Shown: positions 50,401-60,443, numbered from the stretch's first letter. The stretch: DNA of 64,000 bases from Tubiluchus corallicola (GCA_030141605.1 JAQGDQ010000167.1:273877-337876), one strand, 5' to 3'. Notes: a model not told the origin generated them from the letters alone. Numbers and translations: made by a program.

Positions 50401-50502
50401 CTTGGTCACAGCAATTCCACGTGCTAGACGAAGTAAATCTACACTGACGCAGGCATTTGGACAATGAGCCTCGATAAATTGCAGTAAATCGTAAACGCCC
50501 AT
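26457..50502 (-). CDS. FAM120A: FAM120A-type protein (constitutive coactivator of PPAR-gamma-like), complete
   Basis: Human FAM120A is a cytoplasmic RNA-binding scaffold linked to Src-family kinase signalling and mRNA stability; its role here is inferred. Eighteen exons join in phase (3291 nt, 1096 aa; human about 1118): 49779-50502, 48319-48395, 46235-46448, 45355-45518, 43773-43928, 43463-43541, 42357-42517, 41560-41667, 39896-40139, 38905-39046, 37980-38081, 35836-35950, 34855-35061, 32930-33158, 29964-30120, 29270-29336, 28109-28203, 26457-26706. Start MGVYDLLQFIEAHCP has a strong Kozak context. The XPG/PIN-like N-domain includes VVDGESCLDRLYGG, KGTPPPKIW and DDHHQEVIACCREN. A Gly/Pro-rich linker (about 339-525) precedes the conserved middle: HQKGLMAPWIYQVL, IKEWVYKKK, LDAFLAQAVSPQL, ALFANDACGAPIP and WLYFDGKLFHSRLLKAS. 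RGG-type stretches follow, with GGKLEIAGVVVGNW. The acidic tail has six consecutive Asp. The gene is divergent from DDX20. Confidence 0.95.
27181..27258. repeat. 25-bp tandem repeat, three copies
   Basis: TTTCACACAGTAGCAAACAA plus TAGGG repeats at 27181, 27206 and 27231. It lies in the last FAM120A intron (26707-28108). Confidence 0.9.
27325..27885 (+). repeat. Dispersed repeat family 3, copy B
   Basis: Second copy of the family described at 16998-17560, same orientation, in the last FAM120A intron. The middle is diverged, with an insertion before AATCGACATTTGATGCAC. Confidence 0.7.
28451..28785. mobile_element. TA-target DNA element, 335 bp
   Basis: The left end has GGGTGTTGCAAAAGAAAC then TGTGCAGTAG. 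The right end inverted reads GTGTTTCACAAGGACC then GTGCAGTAG. TA flanks both sides. A 63-codon minus-strand frame inside (28558-28749) might be a transposase scrap, but I recognise no motif. It lies in the FAM120A intron 28204-29269. Confidence 0.6.
28809..29241. mobile_element. TA-target MITE, 433 bp
   Basis: The left end TTTACTCGTTTAAGCGCCCG is mirrored by the right end, which inverted reads TTTACTCCTTTAGAGCCCAG. TA flanks both sides. It sits only 24 bp from the preceding element and about 28 bp from the FAM120A exon at 29270-29336, on its downstream (donor) side. Confidence 0.7.
30572..31580. mobile_element. Pogo/mariner-like non-autonomous element, 1009 bp
   Basis: Left end CAGTAGGTGCCACTTAATAG pairs with the inverted right end CAGTAGACGCCGCTTAATAG, followed by ACTCA on both sides. 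Flanks are TA and CA, a decayed TA duplication. Subterminal TTGACTCAA motifs recur. The same family is present inverted at 54655-55279 with shared internal sequence such as AGCTCTGG and TTCCTGGAAGCT. No intact transposase frame is visible. Confidence 0.8.
32037..32673. mobile_element. PiggyBac-type MITE (TTAA target), 637 bp
   Basis: CTCCTTCAGGACCG at the left is mirrored by CTCTTTCAGGACCG (inverted right end). Both are flanked by TTAA (32033-32036 and 32674-32677). A TTAA duplication with C-starting inverted repeats is characteristic of the piggyBac superfamily. No coding capacity. Confidence 0.8.
33188..33610. mobile_element. Non-autonomous hAT-type element, 423 bp, next to a splice acceptor
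   Basis: It starts CAGGGGCGTAT; the inverted right end reads CACGGCAGAAT. Flanks GTTTTGAC and ATTTTGAC form an 8-bp duplication with one mismatch. It shares TAGCCTAGGGTG and an AGGACAGAACTG motif with the element at 60065-60443 (opposite orientation). It ends 28 bp upstream of the acceptor of the FAM120A exon at 32930-33158, within the usual branch-point zone. Confidence 0.75.
34625..34750 (+). mobile_element. tRNA-derived SINE-like element
   Basis: Contains GGTCCCTAGTTCAAATCC, which matches a pol III B box (GTTCAAATCC), with a weaker A-box-like TAATAGTCTAAGATG about 35 bp before it. A related copy lies inverted at 38515-38640. It is in the FAM120A intron 33159-34854. No clear tail was found, so ends are approximate. 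Confidence 0.6.
35951..37979. other. FAM120A intron with one MITE
   Basis: A 2-kb intron between the exons at 37980-38081 and 35836-35950. Apart from the MITE at 36175-36666, it is AT-rich and featureless. Confidence 0.75.
36175..36666. mobile_element. TA-target MITE, 492 bp
   Basis: The left end CAGTGGACTCTCGTTACAAG continues AATCAC and is mirrored at the right with one mismatch. TA flanks both ends (36173-36174 and 36667-36668). GTATAAGAATCA-type motifs recur several times inside near both ends. Noncoding. Confidence 0.9.
38515..38640 (-). mobile_element. tRNA-derived SINE-like element, inverted copy
   Basis: On the minus strand it reads GAGGTCCCTAGTTCAAAC, the same B-box region as at 34625-34750, with TAGTCTAGCCATTATTTCTG upstream as the possible A-box side. 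It is in the FAM120A intron 38082-38904. Confidence 0.6.
39629..39661. repeat. GGTA/GGCA tetranucleotide microsatellite
   Basis: A run of AGGTAGGT then AGGCAGGC repeats, about 33 bp, in the FAM120A intron 39047-39895 region, upstream of the exon at 38905-39046 in plus coordinates. Confidence 0.85.
40140..41559. other. FAM120A intron, no further feature
   Basis: A 1.4-kb AT-rich intron. Open frames near 41176-41565 do not match the protein and show no domain. Nothing else seen. Confidence 0.7.
41775..42003 (+). mobile_element. tRNA-derived SINE-like element with (ATT)n tail
   Basis: GGGTAGCGTAGCATTGGGA resembles an A box and GCAGGTTCAACACTC a B box, spaced about 30 bp apart. The body ends in ATTATTATT repeats (to about 42003). 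An A-box/B-box head with a simple-repeat tail is the standard tRNA-SINE layout. It is in the FAM120A intron 41668-42356. It is unlike the other two SINE-like copies. Confidence 0.65.
43969..43988. repeat. (ATT)n microsatellite
   Basis: Six to seven TTA/ATT units, just upstream of the FAM120A exon at 43773-43928 in minus-strand reading. It may be the tail of an old inverted retroelement. Confidence 0.6.
44272..44460. repeat. Tandem duplication, unit about 100 bp
   Basis: A block beginning GATTTTACAGTTTG and ending AATGTATGCAAAAG occurs twice in a row with few changes, in the FAM120A intron 43929-45354. Confidence 0.85.
45696..46105. repeat. AT-rich minisatellite, unit about 37 bp
   Basis: About eleven copies of a unit made of two related halves, AAATACAATTTACACTATT and AAATACAAGATACACTAC. 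Halves differ mainly in their middle bases, so the present unit looks like a dimer of an older 18-19 bp repeat. It fills most of the FAM120A intron 45519-46234. Confidence 0.9.
46546..47337. mobile_element. PiggyBac-type element, 792 bp, with possible coding remnant
   Basis: Left end CCCTTAGCCGACCAAGG matches the inverted right end CCCCTAGCTGACCAAGG at 15 of 17 positions. TTAA flanks both sides (46542-46545 and 47338-47341). A plus-strand frame at 46672-46941 and a short one from 46946 (MAGTLPVQMTKLAADEDKIL, acidic after that) could be remains of a transposase N-terminal region, but I cannot match them to a motif. It is in the FAM120A intron 46449-48318. Confidence 0.8.
47885..47955 (+). promoter_or_regulatory. 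CpG-dense block with possible cryptic first exon
   Basis: About nine CpGs fall in 70 bp (ACGCGTG, TTTCGCG, GGCGCGAG, GACGTACGAG) in otherwise CpG-poor DNA. On the plus strand ATG at 47908 opens 13 codons ending CGAG|GTAAGT, a consensus donor at 47948. Downstream lies AACGTCA, a CRE-like half site. It lies antisense inside a FAM120A intron. No partner exon was found, so an antisense transcript start is only a possibility. Confidence 0.25.
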
Positions 50503-51644
50503 TGTTAAAAACGACCTGTACAACTGCAGCGCAAATTCTATTTATATAATTTACAAATTATTTACACATGCAACTATATTATCAAGTAATTCATGGTGAA
50601 AATCAAAACGAAAAAATGCCGGCTTCTTTCGGCCATGTGCTTTTCCTACAAGGGGAGGACAAGGCATGCGTGAAATCGATCCTGTCTATTTATAAAATTT
50701 TCAAAGTTTCTAGAATACGTCTTTAGTGTGTAAACTTGAAACTGCATTTAATTGATAAAAAATTTCACGTATAATTTTTCATACCATTAAAGTCCAAAAA
50801 GTTTTTAATAGTATTTAGTCAAAAATTAAATAGTAACTATTTTCTTTACGAACAGAGGACGCACAAAACAACTCAATATGTCAGCTTCCTATGACTTTAA
50901 AATTTTGCAGTGTAGCAAGTTCATGTTGCTTTGAAAAGTAAGTATTGTGAATGTGAGTTTGTCACCTTCTTTTTTACCTAGTGACTAAGCCAGATGTATT
51001 TAATAAAATTCACAACTTATTTGATTGAATTAAATTTGTCGGCAACAAATAGACTAACTGTAACGTTTAGTGCTCTATTTCAAATATTTGCATTTTTGTC
51101 GACACGACAATGATTTATATATACCATAAATATTTCTATACATATTGGGAGGAATCAGTAGTCGACGTCTAATAAAACAAAGGTGGAACCAGTAATAAGT
51201 GGTCATAATAAACGGTTACACACACATATATAATGATTAATATATATATATACAGAGTAGTCCCTATTTAATAAAACCATGGATAATAAAACCTGTTGCA
51301 TTTTAGTTCTAACTATTTAGGCTCAATCCAGAGTTACTCCCATAGAAACTACTGTTAAGAACATTTATAAAGAACCACATTTTTCAGTAACAGGCGACAA
51401 AGCCAGTAACAAAATGAAATACTAAGCGTATTTTTGATAGTTTGCATATTTTTTAAGATATGCAGTTAAAACTTAAATCCCATTTCCTAGATTCACATCT
51501 TCTTATAGTCTAAGTCACATCGAAAGTTAACGTCAATTGCTCGCTTCGTGTACACCTGCTAGATTATACATATTATTTATATGTATAAGTACTCCATTAC
51601 CTTTTTACATTTAATAAAATTAATCTTCTAAGGCATTTTTGCAG
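50503..51644. promoter_or_regulatory. Head-to-head interval between FAM120A and DDX20
   Basis: About 1.1 kb separates the FAM120A start codon (minus) from the first recognised DDX20 coding exon (plus). On the minus strand, TATATAAA at 50541-50548 lies 39-46 bp upstream of the FAM120A ATG. At 50613-50640 are GCCGGC and CGGCCATG motifs. The missing DDX20 first exon should be here. I could not find an ATG exon ending in the right phase. Confidence 0.5.
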
Positions 51645-54600
51645 ACAAACTTAGATGTTGATTTTCCGTCATCTGACTGGATGGCACATAAGCGAGAGTC
51701 TCGAGTAAGGACGTCTGACGTGCAGATCTCGGAAAAAGTTAACTTTGACAGTCTGTTGTTGTCTGAACCAGTACATAAAGGACTAACTAATGCTGGGTTT
51801 GTGAGGCCATCCCCTATTCAACTGAAGGCAATACCATTGGGGAAGTGCGGCTTAGGTACTGTTTTGTAGCTGATCTCTGTAAGCTTGTAAAGAAATTCCG
51901 TGCTACAGGCCTTTTAATGAGCCTTTTTACAGTCTCGTTGTGTACACATGCAGATGTTGTAGGTCAATGGTTAAGTCCGTCTTAACTACAACTTTCACGA
52001 GTTATGTGTGTAAAGCAAAGCTGTCTTTTGCATCTATTCAGTAATTTCAATTATTTTATGTGGATTTTACCTAATTATTCCTTAGTCTGTGCGTAGGGTG
52101 GTTTACTAGCAGAATCTTGTTTGAAAACAAGAAAAGTGAACTAGGTAACGGTCTAGCTAGCTGTTAAACTGTTACTATTACAATTGCATGGACTGCGAGG
52201 CATTGTCAAATGTACACAAATGCGTCGTCTGGTACACTTAACCTTTGACCTTTTCACGATCATCATCAGTCGCTGCAACTGTGAAAAGGCTTATTGTGTA
52301 GTCGACTGTTGCGGTGAATAAATTTTTGATTAATTATTGAAATTGGGTTTGGTAATAATTTTTGGTAAAACACTTCTAGCTTAAGTAAACCTGCCATCAA
52401 GTTTACATCTCCTACATCTTACATCCTTATAGGAGAACATATAACTTTTAGGTGATTAGTTCTGTAACGCAAGCATCGCGTGTGAACAACTCATGCTGCT
52501 TTCTGTATAGAGTAGCTACACACGTGCCCAGGTGTTTCACGATCATCCACTGCATAATGTAGATTTTTTTTAATTTTTATTACGCCAGTGATTTTCTGTA
52601 CTATTTTGTAATTAGACCCCAATCAATCAAATCAGTACATTTTGAACTAGAAGAAAAGCATTTAGGGCAACGTGTTTAGCTGAACGTTCCTTTACTATGT
52701 TCCTTAGTGACTGTAGTTAAGCAACACCAAGCTTGATGAGTAACTGCTGAGTTAATACTCGTTGTGAGTGGTTTCATCTGCCGTATTAAGTACTTATTTT
52801 ACAGTAAGTACATTGTATACCAAATACTTTGTAATTAGTGTTTTTCTATTGTTACAGATCTGATCGTTCAAGCTAAATCTGGAACTGGAAAGACATGTGT
52901 TTTCACTGTCGTGGCACTGGAGAGTTTGTTGAGTGAATCCAGTGCGATGCAGGTCTTGGTTCTGGCCCCGACGCGAGAAATAGCCGTTCAAGTTAGAGAT
53001 GTGATGCGATCTATTGGTAGTTTTATGAAAGGAATGAAATGCTGTTCTCTAATTGGGGGATCTCAAGTAGCATTAGACGTAGAAGAACTGAAGAATTGCC
53101 ATATTGCTGTTGGTACTCCAGGTAATTATGATTAACTAATTATATCGCCTTGAGAATATATAAAAGTTATCTCACATAATGTTTATTTCTAACTTTAGTA
53201 CATTAAGTAGGTATTAGTTACGATTTCTTTCTTTGCCAAAAAAATTGGTGTGCTTGGACAGCCTTTCTTGACTTGCTGAAATGGTCTGATTTTTAAAAAC
53301 TTTATGCATAAAAATTAATATTTTATCAGTAATCGTATGTGTTCGCAAATATTAGCTTTTCACTATTATAAGAGAACATTTTCAAAAATTTGATCTTGGT
53401 ACGTAAACAAACCTTAAAAATATGAAATAAACTGTTAATTGGATAGATCTTTATCTAGGAATGTAGTTTCTCTACATTTTTTTATTCGGTTATATTTCAA
53501 TAAAGGAAGAGTAAAGCAACTGATAGAAGAGAAAAAGTTAAAGACGGATTCGATTCGGTTGTTTGTATTGGATGAGGCAGATAAACTTCTAGAGGATGGC
53601 TTCCAGGAGCAAATAAAGTAAGATAAACAAACACCATTAGCTTTTTTTGGGATAAAACCTTTACGGGTTTCATAATGACAGCAGATTCGTGTAATTGTCA
53701 AATACTTTTATTTCGGTATCTCCCCTTTTCACAAAAAAAACCTAGCAGGTGCATTTTTGGGCAAAATTGTGTTATTGGTACCAGGGCATTCCTAGTATCA
53801 TGCTGCATCTTACAACTAAACGATTGGATGATCTGAAGATTACTAAATAAGCTACTGACAAAATAAAAAAAACCTAAAAACTCCATGTGCACTGAAATTT
53901 TCAGACAAGCCTAGTAAGTCCACAGGAGACAGTGGACAGCTATGCAGGTGAACAGTGAGGCAGGCTATTCTACCCTTTGCCGGCATTGAAGTAATCACCC
54001 ACAAAACAGAAATCAATGCATTTACTTTTCATTTTGATTGGAAATGCAAAAGGTTGTGTAATGTTTTCGATGTACAGTTTTGTTATTATTCTTTTACTAT
54101 GAGATATGCATGTAATTGAAACCTGTGATGCCTGATATGCAATTCCATTTGTATATAAAGCTTGTTGCATGACGCACAATCCATATTTTCTGGAACGCAA
54201 TCGCTATCGTACAAATACACATCACGTTTCAATGTGCAAACGGAAAGCTGTCGTTGCCTAGGTCATTTAGCGAGTTTTCGAGCTTCCAGTGATCATTTTC
54301 GAATAACTCAAATTGACGGTTGCTCATTTCAGCCGATTGGCTTCCTGGTCAGATAAGTTTGGTCACTTCAAGACCTGTGCACAATAATATTTCCTACATT
54401 TGAGTTTTGAAAGGTGGAAGAAGCATGTAATATTATGTTGTTAGGCATGTAGCTAAAGATTATTTTAGAAGTGGTGATACACTGTGTATTGCTCTCAATT
54501 GCAAAATATTGTGTGTCCAAAACCTGTGCTTCCAATATGCCAGCGATGTTCGTTTCGCACGAGACAAGATAAATTTAAATTTCTTTTAAATACACTTCTA

Positions 54601-56503
54601 AGCAAGCATTCTATGTGCTTATATTGTGTGGTGATTTCAATGTTTTTGATTGTACAGCAGGCGCCGCTTAATAGACTCACTTTTAAGTGTTTTGGCCCTA
54701 TTAACCGACAGAAGTAGTATTACTAGTATAAAAGTATGAATCATCAGCTTAATATGCACTGCAGAAGCTGTATCTGTACCATTAGTGTACCTGTATGATA
54801 CCTGTATCCTTGACTATTAACTGATTAAGCATGAAAGTGTGATTTTCAACCAGAGCTTCAAAAAGAAACCACTAGACAAGTGATTGAATGTTTAGCTTCC
54901 AGAAATTCTTTGGTAAAGAGGTTAGCTGCAGTGGACGAGTGGGTAACAGATTCAGAGCAAAACTGCTATGTTAGCATATTAGCACATGATACACAAACAT
55001 GCTTACAAACAAAATGGTACTTGACATGATTGTTTCTACAAATATTATAGAGCACAAAAGCAAACTAAGATGACATAAATGTAGTAAAAGGTCTTTGGTC
55101 ACTCAAAAGTGCCTTATTTAAGTATGTGAGGTGAAAATATTGAGTCAATTACGGGGAGTTTTTTTAGTCAATTGCCGACAGTTTTGTATAATTTGAATAG
55201 GAGCAGCCAGTACTAGGTGTTTTTGAGTCAATTAAGCGATTGAGTCTATAACCGTGAGTCTAATAAATGGCACCTACTGTATGTTAATAAATGTTGTTCG
55301 AGGGTTGGTTCTTCTTTTAATATGCATAGCGTTCATGGATACATGGAAATAGTCATATGCAGTATACGGTACACGACGCGCACGTGGGTCACACAGATTC
55401 ACACTTTAAGTGATGCTTGTATGCCTCACATGAAATTTCTAAGAATTATTGTTAGGTTCTGGTCCTGTCACAGTTATTTGTATTCAGTAGACCTTGACAA
55501 CGAATAATCCCATCGAAAAAAAATTGCCGTTGTTAAACTTGTGGTTTTACAACATCTTAGCCCTGATAGTTTATTTATTTGTTACAATATAGATATAGAT
55601 AAAAAACTCAATGTTTTTTTAGACAAAGCACGAGAAAGTGCAAGTAGAAAAAGAAGCTTTGTCTACCATTGGATTTATCAGGCTTTGTATAGAACAAAAT
55701 TATCTCTTTTGTATTAACAGATTTTTTTGCTTTTTCATTGTCGGTAGGCTTGTTAATAAAATAGTTTCTGCTAATTGTTATTAAGTGTGGCTGATGGTGT
55801 GTTATCAGATGAACAATAAAATAAATAATTGCTCGAATTGCAGCTGGATATATTCCACGTTACCAGCAAATAAACAAATAGTAGTTGCTTCAGCGACATA
55901 CCCAGAGCATCTAGCAAATCACATGACACGATATATGCGAAATCCAGCTTTCGTAAGACTTAATTCGTCCGATCCTGCATTACTTGGTAAATATTTTCTA
56001 AACTTTTGACATTTGGCATCTTGTTCATTGGAGAATTCATTCTAAGATTTTGCGTGCACAAGCCGTTGTGTCTAACAAAGTTTTGTGTCAAATATTGAGA
56101 ACAGTGGCACAACTACATTAAAAGGGCACCCCAGGAAGGCATATACTTTGTGTTTTATATTTGAATATTATACAGTTTAAGCAAATTGAAAAAGCAAAGT
56201 AAATGATTGTAAAGTGTTGACTATTTTGTCTATTTTGTACATTTGTTAGGTTCATATAAGTATGATGAAAATATTGTATTTTATAACTCTGTTTTGTTTT
56301 TGCTCTTATTGGTTAGGAATAAAACAGTATTATCACATTGTTGAGTTTCATCCAGTCGTTCAAGAAGCATTTCAGTACAAGGTGGAGCCACTTGTCAAGT
56401 TTTTATCCTCTGTTTCGTTCCATCAATGCCTTATATTCTCTAATTTCCAGTCACGGTAAGTTGTGCAATTGCAGTAAGTGTATGAAGCTGTCTTGTAGCC
56501 CCC

Positions 56504-56580
<77 letters not shown>

Positions 56581-59500
56581 CCTCCCTCCCTCCCTCCCTC
56601 CCTCCCTCCCTTCCTCCCTCTTTCTCTCCTCTTTCTCGACCCATGAAATTTATTGTTAGGCCAATTATTCTTATTATTAAGATCATCTGTGTCTGATTAC
56701 AATGCTTTATTGTTGCCCCTGTTAATACCAGTTTAACTTAGTCACAAAATAAAAGCAATTTAAAACTTTGCAAATTGTTTCTTTTTGTGTTAAATTAGAC
56801 GTATTTTACTGATTTTTTATTTTATTTTATTCTGAAAGCTCCCATGGGTCATGCTGAACACTTACAGTGCCACTTTGAAAATATCTCATGGACCACACTG
56901 CATTCAACTTCCAGTTTTCTCATGAGCTACTGTTTGTGTGTGGGCTATGCATTGCACACACTTGAATTAAAAAATAGGCTAACACCCTTGTTAACTAATT
57001 AGCTAAATGCCCCTAACACACCTTATCACCATTACATATGTCATTTCAAGCAGCATTTACTTGATATTACCTCACTGCTTAAAAAGTTAAAATTGCACAC
57101 ATTTCATTTGCGTTTATGTATTTTGACACGATTAGGGCACAAGCGCTATGTGAGATTCTAAATGCTAGAAACTGGCCGGCGGCATACATCTGTGGTTCAC
57201 AGAACCAGAAACTTCGACTGCAGACCATCAATAAACTGAAGCAACTCCAGTGCCGTGTGCTCATTTCTACTGATTTAGTAAGTTACAATCTTTACATTGT
57301 GGAACTTGTATTTGGCCGATACTGAAAAGCATTGGCTAAAATGCATTTACAAGTTCTGTAGTTTCTTAATACAGTTCATGCAAAACTTGATACAGTTCTT
57401 CTGTTGCAAAGCACTGAACTGCAATCGAAGACAACAGTTTGTTTTAGCTGTCACCACCCATCTGCTGTTGAAACTTGGTGCTGCTTAACTTTTTGATAGC
57501 CAGACATTTCAAATCCGTATCATTTTCAAATCCGCATCGGAAGCATAATCAATCATGCCTGATAGTGTTTAATAAAAAGTGATTGACTTATGTAACAATA
57601 AAGTTTAATATTGTGGCAAGACCAGAACTTAACTGATTGTCAAGGATAAACCATAAGAACTGAACCAACAGAAGTGGAAACTGGAATCCGTATTATACAT
57701 GCACATCCAGTGAAGTAAATAGTTGGAAACAGTGTGGAAGCTGTTTAGTATCCTACCAACATTTATTCACTCACTAATTATAATTTAGTCACTCACCAAC
57801 TTAACTGCCCATGGTCAGTGTTGGTTAAAGGTCAAGTGCAGCATATTTTATGAGGTTTCAGTTTTACACAAAAATTTTCTGGTGCTTTTAACTTTTTCTT
57901 GGTAGTTTATATAATAGGAAATCTCGTGTGAAGGTTTCATTTTCAAAGGAAATCTGGAACTTCATTTCGTGCGTGTTACTCGTTAGATGACACCAGGAGC
58001 TCTTTAGTCCTCATTTACGCCAGCGTTTAAGTTTGGTTATGACGTGTCACATTTTGCTGTGTAGCATTGTTTACAAATCCAGCATCACAGAAAAGGTATC
58101 GAAGGAAACCATTGCTAGGACATTTGTTTAGCCTACGATTTTCCAAAGTTTCACGAGCAAAACCGAACAAAATGTTTTGGGGAAAGGCAACTTCGAGGCC
58201 TAAACTCATTAGGCAAGAATCCATGAAATTGAATAAAATTAGTGTCAAATTTTAAGTTACGGTTAGCTGTTTTAATTAAACTTGTTTTTACCTTAACTTA
58301 GTTGCTAAGCTCGTTATGTGACCACTCAGCTATTACCCCCAAGTGTGTTTTGTTGCTTAAAATTCAGAGGTGCTTTCACTGTGCTTTTAATAAATGGTGA
58401 TTAAAGTGCAATGACCAAAGTTTAAAATGTTGCTATTATTTTCAGATTTCACGAGGTATGGATGCAGAATATGTAAACTTGGTAATCAATTTTGATGTTC
58501 CATATGAACCAGAAACTTACCTCCATCGAGTGGGCCGTGCCGGAAGATTCGGTAAATGCTCAATTTTAACATTTAAAAACTTTAAAAGCAATTTTTGTAG
58601 CACGAGATTCATTACAAACAGCATTACAGTTTAAAATGTTGGTGATGCTAGTTTGAGCTAAAAAGTTCATGTAATTTTTTTTTCAAATGTTGTTTTTTCA
58701 TTAAACACACCTTGTATTTGATACTCCTTTTGATATAGTAATTGAATTGAAGTTAATTTCAAAATTCCAAACCAGATTTGAGATGTACCTACAAGCAATT
58801 TTTTGCCCTCATAAACATTGCCATTTGCAAAATCTTTAAAACAGCTTCAAGTCCACATAACATAACACACCACAACATAACATAATGTAACGTAAAGTAC
58901 AGTAACCTAACACAATATAAGGTAACATAATGTAACACATTCCTTAAACCTTTAGTCCATTGTTTAGTCACCTAATTGGCTTACTAGTCAAACTGAGGAA
59001 GTATTTCCTTTTAATGCAGCTTGCTTTATTTAAAGCTCGCTTCTCTCGTCCACCTAATGACCAGCAGAGTCTGTATGTTGAATTACTTGATCACAAAGTC
59101 TAATCATTTTGAAATATAGCTTGGTAATTTGAATGCTGCACAAGGAAAGTACTTTTTACAGTAAGAATAGAAATCTCTTAGTTATTGCTTTAATCTACTG
59201 TTTCGCAAGGAAGATAGTTTGAGATATCAGTACAGTCAAACCTCTTTATACCGCCAAACTCGTTTACCGCCTGCAAAATAACGAAGAACAAAATTGCTGT
59301 ATTCAACTGTGTATCAAAATAACCCGTTATACACTGCCTACTGTTACCCGCCATCAACCAGGCAAATTAATATATGTGTTCAATGGGAAATACCCCCAGC
59401 AGTGTCAACTAGTGCCAGCAGTATCTTGATAAAATACCAATTGTACAAGGCTGATATATGCTCTGCTGAGTTGTAGACACAGGGTAGACATCATGTGTAG

Positions 59501-60012
59501 TGCAAAATAGTGCATGTTATCATATTTTGAATGTTTGCAAGCTTTAGCATATAACATAATGATGTATTATTGTCCATAGATTTCTACTGAGTCATTAATT
59601 CACAGATGGTTAATTTAATAATTTTCTTTTTGTTCATTAACCTTTAGAGTGAAATTGAGAATTCTAATCAGTGTGCACTTGTCTGTTTTGAGACGCATCT
59701 ATGGCAGAATTTAACACACCTCGTTATAATGCCAACTTTATTCTGGTCCCAAAGTAGATTGTATAAATTTCGTCAACGCATTTACTTTGGTTTGCTGTGA
59801 GTCAACTAAAAGATTAGCAGACGGAGTGTTGTACAATAAACAGGTGCAGGTGTATAAGTGCTGGTATCACATGCATCGTCATATTTCTCACGTTATGCAT
59901 TTAATCTTAGGCACGCTGGGAGCAGCCGTCAGCTTCGTCAGTCGAGGAAGGGAAGAGGCAGAACTGAAGAGGATCCTACAATACTGTAACACTCATGCCA
60001 GACCTTTGCCAG
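51645..60012 (+). CDS. DDX20: DDX20/Gemin3 DEAD-box helicase, helicase core (first exon and tail unresolved)
   Basis: Gemin3 is the RNA helicase of the SMN complex, which assembles Sm-class snRNPs. Eight exons join in phase: 51645-51855, 52858-53121, 53506-53617, 55844-55986, 56317-56455, 57136-57277, 58446-58551, 59911-60012 (406 codons). All DEAD-box motifs are intact: Q motif [28 protein letters not shown], Ia APTREIA, GG, Ib TPGR, II DEAD in [53 protein letters not shown]20 rather than another DEAD-box protein is indicated by [36 protein letters not shown] and [10 protein letters not shown]-type spacing. The first exon starts after a good acceptor in phase 0, so an upstream exon is likely; Met at 51681 is a weak alternative start. 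The human protein has a further 400-residue disordered tail. Here either an intron follows 60012, or read-through ends at TAG 60018. Confidence 0.95.
51856..52857. other. DDX20 intron, no further feature
   Basis: A 1-kb intron with a pyrimidine-rich acceptor (TTCTATTGTTACAG). No repeats with clear ends seen. Confidence 0.75.
54655..55279. mobile_element. Pogo/mariner-like non-autonomous element, 625 bp, inverted relative of 30572-31580
   Basis: Left end CAGCAGGCGCCGCTTAATAG is mirrored by the inverted right end CAGTAGGTGCCATTTATTAG. TA is duplicated exactly (54653-54654 and 55280-55281). Internal blocks match the reverse complement of the FAM120A-intron copy, including the TTGACTCAA-type subterminal motifs. 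It lies in the DDX20 intron 53618-55843. Confidence 0.85.
56511..56625. repeat. (CT)n plus (CCCT)n microsatellite
   Basis: Over 60 bp of pure CT, passing directly into CCCT/CCTT repeats. It lies 55 bp after a DDX20 donor (56455) in intron 56456-57135. It gives rise to artefactual frames of Ser-Leu or Glu-Arg repeats on either strand. Confidence 0.98.
57278..58445. other. DDX20 intron, no further feature
   Basis: A 1.2-kb intron between the exons carrying motif V halves (STDL and ISRGMD). No clear repeat or other gene. Confidence 0.75.
58853..58940. repeat. Degenerate AACATA-type low-complexity tract
   Basis: Irregular repeats of CATAACA, ATAATGTAAC and similar pentamers over about 90 bp in a DDX20 intron. 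Confidence 0.6.
59233..59761. mobile_element. TA-target MITE, 529 bp (decayed right end)
   Basis: Begins CAGTCAAACCTCTTTATA after TA, very similar to the start of the element at 14853. The right end, inverted, starts CAATCTACTTTG and is followed by TA, so the terminal match is partial. GTTATAATGCCA near the right end mirrors TTTATACCGCCA near the left. In DDX20 intron 58552-59910. Confidence 0.55.
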
Positions 60013-60064
60013 GTAACTAGTTAAGGATTTGCTTAAAGCTACAGCCATCAATGTTAATTATTAG

Positions 60065-60443
60065 CAGCGGCGCATCAAGACTTTACGATGTCCTAGGCTG
60101 GTAGTTCTGTCCCGTCCGTCCATCTCTATTATGAATTTATGGTTGTTTGTGTAATGAGTAGATTAAACAATTACTTGTAGTGTAGTAGAAACACTGTTAA
60201 CCTAGTTTCTACGTGGTCATTATTAATTACATGTATTTGCGTAACCCTATGTTCAAGCAATACATTACACCTGATCGTTATGTGGCACTTATGTAAAAGC
60301 TCCGCTCAATAATTGCCTGTGGTGTGTTATAGAATGCGCCCTTTACATGAATAAAAGTATACACATTTTCCCAGGAGAAAAAGAATTTTTTCTAAAACAC
60401 CCTAAGCTATAGGCTAGTTTGTCTATTGGTTAGTACGCCCCTC
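60065..60443. mobile_element. Non-autonomous hAT-type element, 379 bp
   Basis: It starts CAGCGGCGCAT; the inverted right end is GAGGGGCGTAC. Flanks ATTATTAG (60057-60064) and ATTATTAA (60444-60451) form an 8-bp duplication with one mismatch. It shares internal blocks, inverted, with 33188-33610. It carries AATAAA near 60350, on the plus strand, about 330 bp after the possible DDX20 read-through stop. Confidence 0.75.

Noticed and set aside
50878-50936. Candidate DDX20 first exon (ATG at 50878 with a GTAAGT donor)
   Set aside because: An in-frame TGA precedes the donor and the phase does not fit the next exon.
51250-51400. Possible transposon end (AGTAGTCCCTATTTAATAAAACC)-like block
   Set aside because: No partner terminus or target duplication found; left unclassified.
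56338-56686. Ser-Leu and Glu-Arg-rich open frames on both strands
   Set aside because: They are translations of the (CT)n/(CCCT)n microsatellite attached to a DDX20 exon and intron.
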